This document shows positions 1 to 5,175 of a stretch of DNA of 5,175 bases, in pieces. The translations under genes were made by a program, and so were the position numbers. The stretch lies in assembly GCA_023433225.1 (NCBI GenBank), contig JAEZDQ010000211.1:1-5175 (forward strand), given 5' to 3'. Source of the DNA: Bacteroidota bacterium. GTDB lineage: Bacteria > Bacteroidota > Bacteroidia > Flavobacteriales > Weeksellaceae. The notes under the pieces are model-generated. The model was not told the origin of the DNA. It did no database searches and saw only the letters and a program-made list of their open reading frames with translations. How positions within the stretch are numbered: the stretch's first letter is position 1; each line of letters starts with the position of its first letter.

Positions 1-193
1 GGAATATATAAGGCTCACCGGTTTTGCGCCTTTGGTCTTTGTGGGCATCCACCGCCAAATCAAAGGCTTTGCGAATGAGTTTCTTATCGTCTTTGGTCAG
101 CGTTTGGTAAGTATGTTTCAACATTTCCTTATAACGCCGCGTAATCTCCTGGTTTTCTTTCTCTACCGCGTCTAAAATCTTTTCTTCTGCCAT
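1..193 (-). CDS. RelA/SpoT-family (p)ppGpp synthetase/hydrolase, N-terminal fragment
   Basis: Only the first 64 codons are present; the gene runs off the left edge. Read on the minus strand from the ATG at 193-191, the protein starts MAEEKILDAVEKENQEI and reaches AFDLAVDAHKDQRRKTGEPY at about residues 43-62. That stretch is the opening of the HD (hydrolase) domain of long RelA/SpoT homologues, and His51 corresponds to the first metal-binding histidine in characterised family members. Such enzymes make and/or degrade (p)ppGpp, the cytosolic alarmone of the stringent response. The synthetase, TGS and ACT domains would lie outside the window, so a bifunctional SpoT-like enzyme cannot be told from a synthetase-only RelA; an intact HD start mildly favours the bifunctional type. 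The gene begins 33 bases after the ArsC-like gene on the same strand, so the two may be cotranscribed, but it may also have its own promoter (202-232). Family assignment is strong; the gene symbol is left open. Confidence 0.85.
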   Translation of the reverse strand, partial: MAEEKILDAVEKENQEITRRYKEMLKHTYQTLTKDDKKLIRKAFDLAVDAHKDQRRKTGEPYIF

Positions 194-201
194 ACAAGGG
201 T

Positions 202-232
202 TAAAGTTAGCTGTTTTATAAAAATGCTACAA
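202..232 (-). promoter_or_regulatory. candidate Bacteroidota-type promoter for the RelA/SpoT gene
   Basis: On the minus strand, TAACTTTA (209-202) matches seven of eight positions of the Bacteroidota -7 box TAnnTTTG. A TTG (232-230) sits 20 bases upstream, within the 17-23 base range reported for flavobacterial promoters. The -7 box ends 8 bases before the ATG, so the leader would be only a few bases. The TTG lies at the stop codon of the upstream ArsC-like gene. In AT-rich DNA such a match can arise by chance, so this is tentative. Confidence 0.35.
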
Positions 233-568
233 TATGTCTTTTATCAATTCAGGCGGTCGGCCGATGACGGCATTTTCGCCGTTGATTACAATTGGCCTTT
301 CAATCAGTTGCGGATGAAGCACCATCGCAGCGATGATTTGTTGATCATTTAAAAATTTATCTTCATAAATTTCTTTCCAAATCGGTTCATTTTTCCGTAC
401 CAAATCAATGGGATCCATCTTGAGCGTTAGAATAACTTTTTTCAAATCTTCGGCTTCTGGCGGCTCTTTCATGTAATGAATGATTTCAAAATCTTTTCCC
501 GAAGCTTCCACAATAGCAAGGCCTTCTCTGCTCTTACTGCACCGTGGATTATGATAAATTTGTATCAT
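227..568 (-). CDS. arsC: ArsC-family arsenate reductase-like protein (thioredoxin fold)
   Basis: This 113-residue protein belongs to the glutaredoxin-linked ArsC family (ArsC/YfgD type), cytosolic enzymes that reduce arsenate to arsenite through one catalytic cysteine. The signature NPRCSKSR is near the N terminus with Cys10 as the expected nucleophile. Three arginines corresponding to the oxyanion-binding arginines of plasmid R773 ArsC are present: Arg58 (in RKNEP), Arg91 (in ERPIV) and Arg104 (in GRPPE). Length fits the short chromosomal branch (about 110-120 residues; R773 ArsC has 141). I chose the ATG at 568-566 because the family motif then starts at the usual position; an in-frame ATG at 598 would add ten lysine-rich residues and run into the divergent spacer. 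No arsR, arsB or acr3 gene is visible, so arsenic resistance is not established and the physiological substrate is uncertain. The stop lies 33 bases before the RelA/SpoT gene on the same strand. Confidence 0.85.
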   Translation of the reverse strand: MIQIYHNPRCSKSREGLAIVEASGKDFEIIHYMKEPPEAEDLKKVILTLKMDPIDLVRKNEPIWKEIYEDKFLNDQQIIAAMVLHPQLIERPIVINGENAVIGRPPELIKDIL

Positions 569-593
569 CTTGTTTAGTTTTTGCTTAAATTTA
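534..593 (+). promoter_or_regulatory. candidate promoter region for the lipoprotein gene, overlapping the arsC start
   Basis: Two overlapping possibilities are seen on the plus strand. The first has a perfect TAnnTTTG box, TAAATTTG at 555-562, with only a weak TTA (534-536) 18 bases upstream; it lies inside the first codons of the divergent arsC gene and would give a leader of about 40 bases. The second has TAAATTTA (586-593, seven of eight matches) with TTTG (559-562) 23 bases upstream and would give a leader of about 10 bases. TAAATTTA is palindromic, but on the minus strand I find no -33 box at usable spacing for arsC. Neither choice is secure. Confidence 0.3.
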
Positions 594-608
594 TACAAAT
601 TAATTCAA

Positions 609-1010
609 ATGAAAAATTTACTTTATATATTCCTTTGTTTAGAGTTTTTGACAAGTTGCGGCACTACTTTACCTCATCAATCGGAAACCGGTTCGCTTTC
701 ATTTGAAAAAAATGAAGAAGACGAATACGACATCATCGTACTCGACCCGCAATACGAATCTTACTTGGCAAGCATCGCACGACCCATGCACTTTTATTCC
801 GAAAATTATTACAAATCAAAAAATCGTATTTACGTAAATGAATGGAACATAAGGCATTCCCAGCCTTTTACATACGACCCTGATTTTTATGCTTTGCGAA
901 TAGACTACGATCCCAATATGGATTACGGCATTTTATTGGAGTACAAATTGTATAATTTCTTCGAATTCATCAAATGGAAATACAAAGTAGATTTAAACTT
1001 TAGCAGATAA
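609..1010 (+). CDS. small lipoprotein resembling the DUF6146 family
   Basis: This 133-residue protein starts with a lipoprotein signal peptide: Lys2, a hydrophobic stretch, and a lipobox Leu14-Thr15-Ser16-Cys17. After cleavage and lipidation at Cys17 it should be anchored in the cell envelope. No acidic surface-export signal of the kind known in some Bacteroidota follows the cysteine, so a periplasm-facing location is the simplest guess. The mature part has a DEYDIIVLDPQYESYL segment (about 38-53), a YYKSKNRIYVNEWN segment, and an IDYDPNMDYG segment followed by an aromatic-rich C terminus. From memory this order resembles the flavobacterial DUF6146 family, whose function is unknown. The ATG at 609 is preferred over an in-frame ATG at 570 because it places the signal peptide at the N terminus. 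Glu12 inside the hydrophobic core is unusual. The gene is divergent from arsC and ends 17 bases before prfB. Confidence 0.8.
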   Translation: MKNLLYIFLCLEFLTSCGTTLPHQSETGSLSFEKNEEDEYDIIVLDPQYESYLASIARPMHFYSENYYKSKNRIYVNEWNIRHSQPFTYDPDFYALRIDYDPNMDYGILLEYKLYNFFEFIKWKYKVDLNFSR

Positions 1011-1022
1011 GCATTATCTTTG
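992..1022 (+). promoter_or_regulatory. candidate promoter of prfB, nearly leaderless
   Basis: TATCTTTG at 1015-1022 is a perfect match to the Bacteroidota -7 box TAnnTTTG. Nineteen bases upstream is TTTA (992-995), a three-of-four match to the TTTG -33 box, inside the end of the lipoprotein gene. The -7 box stops five bases before the prfB ATG at 1028, so transcription would start at or within a few bases of the start codon. The strong -7 match makes this the best promoter candidate in the window; the weak -33 box is the main doubt. Confidence 0.5.
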
Positions 1023-1027
1023 CCCTC

Positions 1028-2128
1028 ATGTTCAATAATGAAATTTTAAAAGATTTAAACCAGAGGATCAAAGACTTACACTCCTATCTTCAAATTGAAA
1101 ACAAGCAGATTGAAATAGCGAACGAAGAAGAACGCGTTGCTTCACCTGACTTTTGGAATAACCCCAAAGAAGCCGAAGTCTTCATGAAAGAACTTCGTTC
1201 CAAAAAGAAATGGGTGGAGGACTACCAAGCCGTTGTCAATGCTTACAATGATTTGGAAGTTATGGCCGAATTCCAAAAAGAAGGCGACGCTACCCAAGAA
1301 GAAGTGGAAGCCCAGCACCAGTTGACAGCGAAATTGCTCGAAGACATCGAATTCAAGAATATGCTTTCAGAGGAAGGTGATAACCTGAGTGCCGTTCTAC
1401 AAATCACCGCCGGAGCCGGCGGAACCGAAAGCTGTGACTGGGCGGGAATGTTGATGCGGATGTATTTGATGTGGGCCGAAAACAACGGATACAAAGTAAA
1501 AGAACTCAATTACCAGGCAGGCGACGTCGCCGGCGTTAAAACCGTCACATTGGAAATTGACGGGGAATTTGCTTTTGGTTACCTCAAAGGTGAAAACGGT
1601 GTCCATCGCTTGGTGAGGATTTCACCATTTGACAGCAACGCGAAACGGCACACGAGTTTTGTCTCGGTCTATGTCTATCCACTGGTGGACGATACCATTG
1701 AAATCGACGTAAACCCCAGCGATGTAGAGTTACAGACTTCGCGTTCGGGAGGAGCCGGAGGCCAAAATGTTAACAAGGTGGAAACCAAAGTTCAGTTGAC
1801 ACATAAGCCAACTGGAATTGTCGTGGTTTGCCAAGTGGAACGCTCGCAGTTAGCCAACCGGGAACGCGCGATGCAAATGTTGAAATCGGAATTATACAAA
1901 ATCGAATTGGAAAAACGAATGGCTGCCCGAAGCGAAATCGAAGCCAATAAAATGAAAATCGAATGGGGCTCGCAAATCCGGAATTATGTAATGCACCCAT
2001 ACCAATTGGTCAAAGATGTCCGTACCGGATACGAAACCAGCGATGTACAATCAGTCATGAACGGTGAAATCGATGAATTCCTCAAAGCATTTCTGATGCT
2101 GATGGGACAGAAAGAAGATGTGGAATGA
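1028..2128 (+). CDS. prfB: peptide chain release factor 2 (RF2)
   Basis: RF2 is the cytosolic class I release factor that recognises UAA and UGA stop codons in the ribosomal A site and triggers peptide release. The 366-residue length matches the family (365 in E. coli). Diagnostic motifs are the stop-codon-reading tripeptide Ser199-Pro200-Phe201, which separates RF2 from the PxT motif of RF1, and Gly244-Gly245-Gln246 in SGGAGGQNVNK, which enters the peptidyl transferase centre. The N-terminal helical domain (about 1-110) contains the SPDFWNNPKEA segment typical of RF2. The frame is continuous: there is no in-frame TGA near codon 25 and no upstream Shine-Dalgarno-like stimulator, so the programmed +1 frameshift found in many prfB genes is absent; codon 21 is CTT followed by CAA. 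The native stop is TGA, itself an RF2 codon, and overlaps the start of the next gene. A nearly leaderless promoter is proposed just upstream. Confidence 0.97.
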   Translation: MFNNEILKDLNQRIKDLHSYLQIENKQIEIANEEERVASPDFWNNPKEAEVFMKELRSKKKWVEDYQAVVNAYNDLEVMAEFQKEGDATQEEVEAQHQLTAKLLEDIEFKNMLSEEGDNLSAVLQITAGAGGTESCDWAGMLMRMYLMWAENNGYKVKELNYQAGDVAGVKTVTLEIDGEFAFGYLKGENGVHRLVRISPFDSNAKRHTSFVSVYVYPLVDDTIEIDVNPSDVELQTSRSGGAGGQNVNKVETKVQLTHKPTGIVVVCQVERSQLANRERAMQMLKSELYKIELEKRMAARSEIEANKMKIEWGSQIRNYVMHPYQLVKDVRTGYETSDVQSVMNGEIDEFLKAFLMLMGQKEDVE

Positions 2129-2850
2129 TGAAAACTTATTTGATTTTCCTGTGGCTCTTCTTGAGTGGAATGCTCTTTTCCCAAACTATTCCATCCAAAG
2201 GTAAATCTATTGGGGATTTTGTTCCGGCAAATTGGAAAATCTTCCAACAAGCCGAAGGCGATTTAAACAAAGATGAAAAACCGGACGCGGTATTGATTAT
2301 TGAAAATACCAACCCCGATTTAATCTTTGTAAACGAAGATTCGGGAAATTCCCAAATCAATCTCAATTCCCGCTATTTATTGATTCTGTTCCAAACCGAC
2401 AATGGATATGAACTAATGGAATTAAACAAAACTTTTCTACCGTCGGAAGGTAATGTTGAAGAACCTTGTTTGATCGATCCGCTCATGGAAGGGGGCATTG
2501 AAATCAAAAAAGGTTCCTTACTTCTAACGCTAAATTATTGGTCAAGTTGCGGTTCATGGACCACAAATACAAACATTTATACCTTTCGTTTCCAGAAAGA
2601 TGAATTTGAATTGATTGGTTTTGACACGAATGAATTTCATCGTGCAACGGGAGAAACCACCTCTACGAGCATCAATTTCTCCACCAAAAAAATGAGTATT
2701 ACAACAGGTGGAAATCTATTTGAAGATGAAGCTGCTGAAACCCAATCGACAGAAAAAACCGAATGGAAGAATTTCCAACTAACTGAACTAAAAAACCTGA
2801 AAACCTTAAAAGTTCCAATGGAATGGGAATGGATGGGTTGTTATATTTAA
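2125..2850 (+). CDS. secreted protein of unknown function with an FG-GAP/calcium-loop-like motif
   Basis: I do not recognise a named function. The protein (240 or 241 residues) has an N-terminal signal peptide, MKTYLIFLWLFLSGMLFSQ, with likely signal peptidase I cleavage near Ser18-Gln19 (numbered from the second Met), so it should be periplasmic or secreted. No cysteine is at the cleavage site, so it is not a lipoprotein. Residues 44-53, GDLNKDEKPD, fit the DxNxDxxxD calcium-binding loop seen in FG-GAP and similar repeats; only one copy is clear. The rest looks beta-rich, with alternating hydrophobic strands, an aromatic WSSCGSW segment at 138-144, and three cysteines (114, 141, 238). Similar secreted proteins with a GDLNxD motif occur in flavobacteria, from memory. 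Two adjacent ATGs are possible: 2125 (ATGA overlap with the prfB stop) or 2128 (one-base overlap); both suggest translational coupling. trkA follows after 9 bases. The gene is surely real; its role is open. Confidence 0.8.
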   Translation: MMKTYLIFLWLFLSGMLFSQTIPSKGKSIGDFVPANWKIFQQAEGDLNKDEKPDAVLIIENTNPDLIFVNEDSGNSQINLNSRYLLILFQTDNGYELMELNKTFLPSEGNVEEPCLIDPLMEGGIEIKKGSLLLTLNYWSSCGSWTTNTNIYTFRFQKDEFELIGFDTNEFHRATGETTSTSINFSTKKMSITTGGNLFEDEAAETQSTEKTEWKNFQLTELKNLKTLKVPMEWEWMGCYI

Positions 2851-2859
2851 ATCTATAAA

Positions 2860-4224
2860 ATGAAAATTGTAATCGGGGGTGCGGGAGAAGTGGGTTTCCA
2901 TTTGGCCAAATGGCTTTCAAAAGAAATGTTGGATGTTGTCGTCATCGATACGGACAAAGAAAAATTACATAACATCGAAAGCAATCTGGACGTAATGGTT
3001 CATCGTGGTGACATTACTTCTTTTGATTCTTTACGAGCCATCAAAGTAGAAGAGGCCGATATTTTCATCACCGTAACCCAGCTTCAAAACACCAATTTAA
3101 CCAGTGCGCTCATCGCCAAGAAAATGGGAGCCAAACGAACCATCGCCCGGATTACCAACCCGGAATTCCTGAGACGGGAAAATGCAGTAGCCGTTCAGCG
3201 CATCGGCATTGATGTCCTCATCAGCCCTGAACAATTGGCCGCGCTCGAAATCCATCAATTGGTAGAAGAGTCCGCATTCAATACCATGCACGCCTTTGCC
3301 AATGGCGAACTCAAACTATTCGGAACAGTTTTGGACAAAGATTGCAAAGTCTTGGGCAAACAAGTCAGGGAAGTGATTGATGTTTCCCGACAAATTCCGC
3401 ATTTTATGCCCATAGCTATCATCCGAAACAATGAACGTGGAGGCGGACATGAAACGATTATTCCGCGTGGAGATACTGTTTACCAGTTAAATGACCAAGT
3501 TTATTTCATCGCCCTGAAACATGCCACGGCGGAGATTTATAATTTATTGGGAAAAAAACAAGAATTCTATAAAAACGTCATCGTATTAGGAGGCGGAAGC
3601 ATCGGTAAAAAAACGGTTAGTCTTTTAAAAGAAAGCAAACACAATGTAAAACTCATTGAAAAAGACCGTAATAAGGCATTTGATTTGGCAGATGAGTTGA
3701 ACAATATACTCATCATCCATGGTGACGGCCGCGACGGCGACCTGCTCGAAGAAGAAGGAATCGGAAATTCAGACGCATTCATCGCGGTGACCGGAAGTTC
3801 CGAAGCGAATATCATGTCATGTTTGGTGGCAAGGTCCAAAGGCGTCAAAAAAACAATCGCTTTGGTCGAGAACATGGATTACATCCACCTGAGCCAGGAA
3901 GTCGGCATCAGCGCATTCATCAATAAAAAATTATTAGCGGCCGACAGCATTTTCCGTTACATCCGAAAAGGAGATGTCGTGGACGTAACCGGCTTATCAG
4001 ATGTAGATGCGGAGGTTTTGGAATTCAAAGTCGATGAATCTTCTCCGATTGTGAACAAAACTTTAAAAGAAATCAAACTCCCGAAGGAGTCCATCGTTGG
4101 AGGAATTGTGCGAAAAAATGAAGGATTCATCCCAACCGGAGACTTCCGGATTATGAGTGGTGACCGGGTAGTAGTGTTTGTACAACCGTCGGCAATTTCC
4201 AAAATCGGAAAATATTTCCAATGA
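2860..4224 (+). CDS. trkA: Trk potassium uptake system, nucleotide-binding regulatory subunit TrkA
   Basis: TrkA is a peripheral cytosolic protein that forms a ring under the TrkH channel and gates potassium uptake in response to bound nucleotides (NAD(H), ATP/ADP). The 454-residue length fits the full two-lobed form (E. coli 458). Order: RCK-N domain 1 (about 1-130) with the Rossmann motif GGAGEVG at 6-12 and Asp30 at the end of the second strand; RCK-C domain 1 (about 140-225); RCK-N domain 2 (about 238-355) with GGGSIG at 244-249; RCK-C domain 2 (about 370-454). Both glycine-rich loops are intact, so neither half looks degenerate. The start lies 9 bases after the secreted-protein stop with no Shine-Dalgarno sequence. 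The stop overlaps the trkH start by four bases (ATGA), pointing to coupled production of the two subunits. The main alternative, a single-lobed KtrA/KtrC-type protein, is excluded by the duplicated architecture. Confidence 0.96.
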   Translation: MKIVIGGAGEVGFHLAKWLSKEMLDVVVIDTDKEKLHNIESNLDVMVHRGDITSFDSLRAIKVEEADIFITVTQLQNTNLTSALIAKKMGAKRTIARITNPEFLRRENAVAVQRIGIDVLISPEQLAALEIHQLVEESAFNTMHAFANGELKLFGTVLDKDCKVLGKQVREVIDVSRQIPHFMPIAIIRNNERGGGHETIIPRGDTVYQLNDQVYFIALKHATAEIYNLLGKKQEFYKNVIVLGGGSIGKKTVSLLKESKHNVKLIEKDRNKAFDLADELNNILIIHGDGRDGDLLEEEGIGNSDAFIAVTGSSEANIMSCLVARSKGVKKTIALVENMDYIHLSQEVGISAFINKKLLAADSIFRYIRKGDVVDVTGLSDVDAEVLEFKVDESSPIVNKTLKEIKLPKESIVGGIVRKNEGFIPTGDFRIMSGDRVVVFVQPSAISKIGKYFQ

Positions 4225-5175
4225 AAAACACCAATTTCAAAATCATTTTCAACCTCATCGGTATGCTGATGCTGATCAATGCATTATTCATGCTTTTGTG
4301 CGTTCCGGTGGCTTTGTATTATGGAGAAGAAATTTACAAATCGATGGCATTTTCAAGTTTGGTGACCGCAAGTTTGGGTGCAACAGCTTATTTCAGCACT
4401 AAAAATGCGACCAAAAAATTGAACCGAAGAGACGGTTATTTGATTGTGAGTGCGGGATGGATTTGTTTGATTTTGTCCGGTTCCCTCCCCTACTTTTTTG
4501 CTGTTCCTTATTTAACCGAGGAAATTTTCAAAATCAACGATATGAGCCTTACCAATTTTTTCTTCGAAACCATTGCCGGCTATACCACGACCGGCTCCAC
4601 GATTTTTAACGATGTTGAAATCCTTCCAAAAGGGCTTTTATTCTGGCGAAGTTTAACGCAATGGATTGGTGGAATGGGAATTATCGTTTTGACCATTGCG
4701 ATTTTACCTTTACTTGGAATTGGTGGCATGCAACTTTTTGTAGTGGAAGCACCGGTAATTTCTGCCGATAAAATCCACCCGAGAATTACCGATACCGCTA
4801 AACGATTGTGGTTTGTCTATGTAATTTTAACCGCATTGCAAACGTTTTTATTATTCTTTTCCGGAATGGGGCTCTTCGATGCCGCAAACCATGCGCTGAC
4901 AACGCTTTCTTCCGGCGGATTTTCCACTAAAAATACCAGCACCTCTTTTTGGAACAACCTCCCGGCAGTGCAATACACCATGATTTTCTTTATGTTTCTT
5001 TCCGGGGTAAACTTCGTTTTGAATCATTTTTTATTGAAAGGAGATTTTCGTAAAATAATTAAAAACGAAGAATTCCGTTGGTATTTGGGAACCATTATCG
5101 TAGTATCCTGTATGGTGGCGCTTTTTGTTTCTCAGTTCGCAGAGCCATACCACAACAGCATACCCCATGCTAACC
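4221..5175 (+). CDS. trkH: Trk potassium uptake system membrane subunit TrkH, 3' end missing
   Basis: This open frame runs off the right edge: 318 codons are present of roughly 480-500 expected. TrkH is the potassium-conducting inner-membrane subunit of the TrkH/KtrB/HKT superfamily, built from four M1-pore-M2 repeats. The start MKNTNFKIIFNLIGMLMLIN leads into the first membrane segments. The first selectivity-filter region is ETIAGYTTTGST (116-127, with Thr122-Gly125), followed by FWRSLTQWIGGMGIIVL, a strongly conserved TrkH stretch. A second filter, LTTLSSGGFSTKN, lies near 226-238 with Gly232-Gly233. The two glycine-containing loops, GGMQLF and KIHPRITDTAK, agree with TrkH rather than KtrB. 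The ATG at 4221 overlaps the trkA stop (ATGA), which fixes both the start and the operon partner. Further membrane segments follow up to the edge (for example around 252-270 and 288-304); the third and fourth pore repeats are at least partly outside the window. No frame disruption is seen. Confidence 0.95.
   Translation, partial: MKNTNFKIIFNLIGMLMLINALFMLLCVPVALYYGEEIYKSMAFSSLVTASLGATAYFSTKNATKKLNRRDGYLIVSAGWICLILSGSLPYFFAVPYLTEEIFKINDMSLTNFFFETIAGYTTTGSTIFNDVEILPKGLLFWRSLTQWIGGMGIIVLTIAILPLLGIGGMQLFVVEAPVISADKIHPRITDTAKRLWFVYVILTALQTFLLFFSGMGLFDAANHALTTLSSGGFSTKNTSTSFWNNLPAVQYTMIFFMFLSGVNFVLNHFLLKGDFRKIIKNEEFRWYLGTIIVVSCMVALFVSQFAEPYHNSIPHAN

Noticed and set aside
194..226. Possible terminator between arsC and the RelA/SpoT gene
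   Set aside because: There is an AT-rich run but no inverted repeat able to form a convincing stem.
569..598. Upstream in-frame ATG that would extend ArsC by ten residues
   Set aside because: Family members begin directly with the first beta strand before the NPxC motif; the extension is lysine-rich, AT-driven and has no visible family support.
570..608. Upstream in-frame ATG that would extend the lipoprotein by 13 residues
   Set aside because: The extension moves the signal peptide away from the N terminus and would nearly abut the arsC start; the ATG at 609 gives a standard lipoprotein.
1243..1606. Two minus-strand open frames within prfB
   Set aside because: They are shadows of the conserved prfB frame, without domains or start signals.
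2842..2849. TATATTTA before trkA, a seven-of-eight match to the -7 box
   Set aside because: No TTG or TTTG is found 17-23 bases upstream, and such matches are frequent in AT-rich gene ends. An internal trkA promoter is not excluded, only unsupported.
3567..3875. 102-codon open frame on the minus strand inside trkA
   Set aside because: It lies antisense to a clearly conserved coding region, has a Ser/Pro/Leu-rich composition typical of reverse-frame shadows, and shows no recognisable domain.
4178..4402. 74-codon plus-strand frame across the trkA-trkH junction
   Set aside because: It overlaps both conserved genes in another frame, and its product resembles no protein I know.
1..5175. Mobile element, CRISPR, toxin-antitoxin, phage-defence or other novel multi-gene system
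   Set aside because: No repeats with spacers, transposase or integrase motifs, terminal inverted repeats, small paired toxin-like genes or tRNA sequences were seen; almost all the DNA is explained by conserved chromosomal genes.

Overview
The window reads as ordinary chromosomal sequence from a member of the Bacteroidota, most likely a flavobacterium. Reasons: moderately AT-rich DNA; almost no Shine-Dalgarno sequences before the starts; promoter-like TAnnTTTG boxes close to start codons; a small lipoprotein resembling the flavobacterial DUF6146 family; and a signal peptide ending in the Ser-Gln pattern common in this phylum. I cannot fix the genus from sequence alone.

Layout. The left part (1-568) is on the minus strand: the first 64 codons of a RelA/SpoT-type (p)ppGpp enzyme running off the left edge, preceded by a complete ArsC-family arsenate reductase-like gene (227-568). 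A 40-base AT-rich divergent spacer follows. From 609 to the right edge everything is on the plus strand and tightly packed: a lipoprotein (609-1010), peptide chain release factor 2 prfB (1028-2128), a secreted protein with one calcium-loop-like motif (start 2125 or 2128), trkA (2860-4224) and trkH (4221 to beyond the right edge). No non-coding stretch exceeds 40 bases. I see no RNA genes, mobile elements, CRISPR arrays, long repeats or convincing terminators.

Function. TrkA and TrkH form a potassium uptake system: TrkH is the membrane channel subunit and TrkA the cytosolic nucleotide-binding gating ring. Their four-base ATGA overlap suggests coupled translation. prfB overlaps the secreted-protein gene in the same way, and trkA starts 9 bases after that gene, so prfB to trkH may be one transcription unit. 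The RelA/SpoT and ArsC genes could be a second, leftward unit.

The most interesting points are modest. prfB is a continuous frame without the programmed +1 frameshift that autoregulates many bacterial RF2 genes, although the Tyr-Leu(CTT) context remains. A perfect TAnnTTTG box lies five bases before the prfB start, implying a leaderless or nearly leaderless mRNA, and a weaker similar arrangement precedes the RelA/SpoT gene. The secreted protein between prfB and trkA has no known function. I found no sign of a new multi-gene system.
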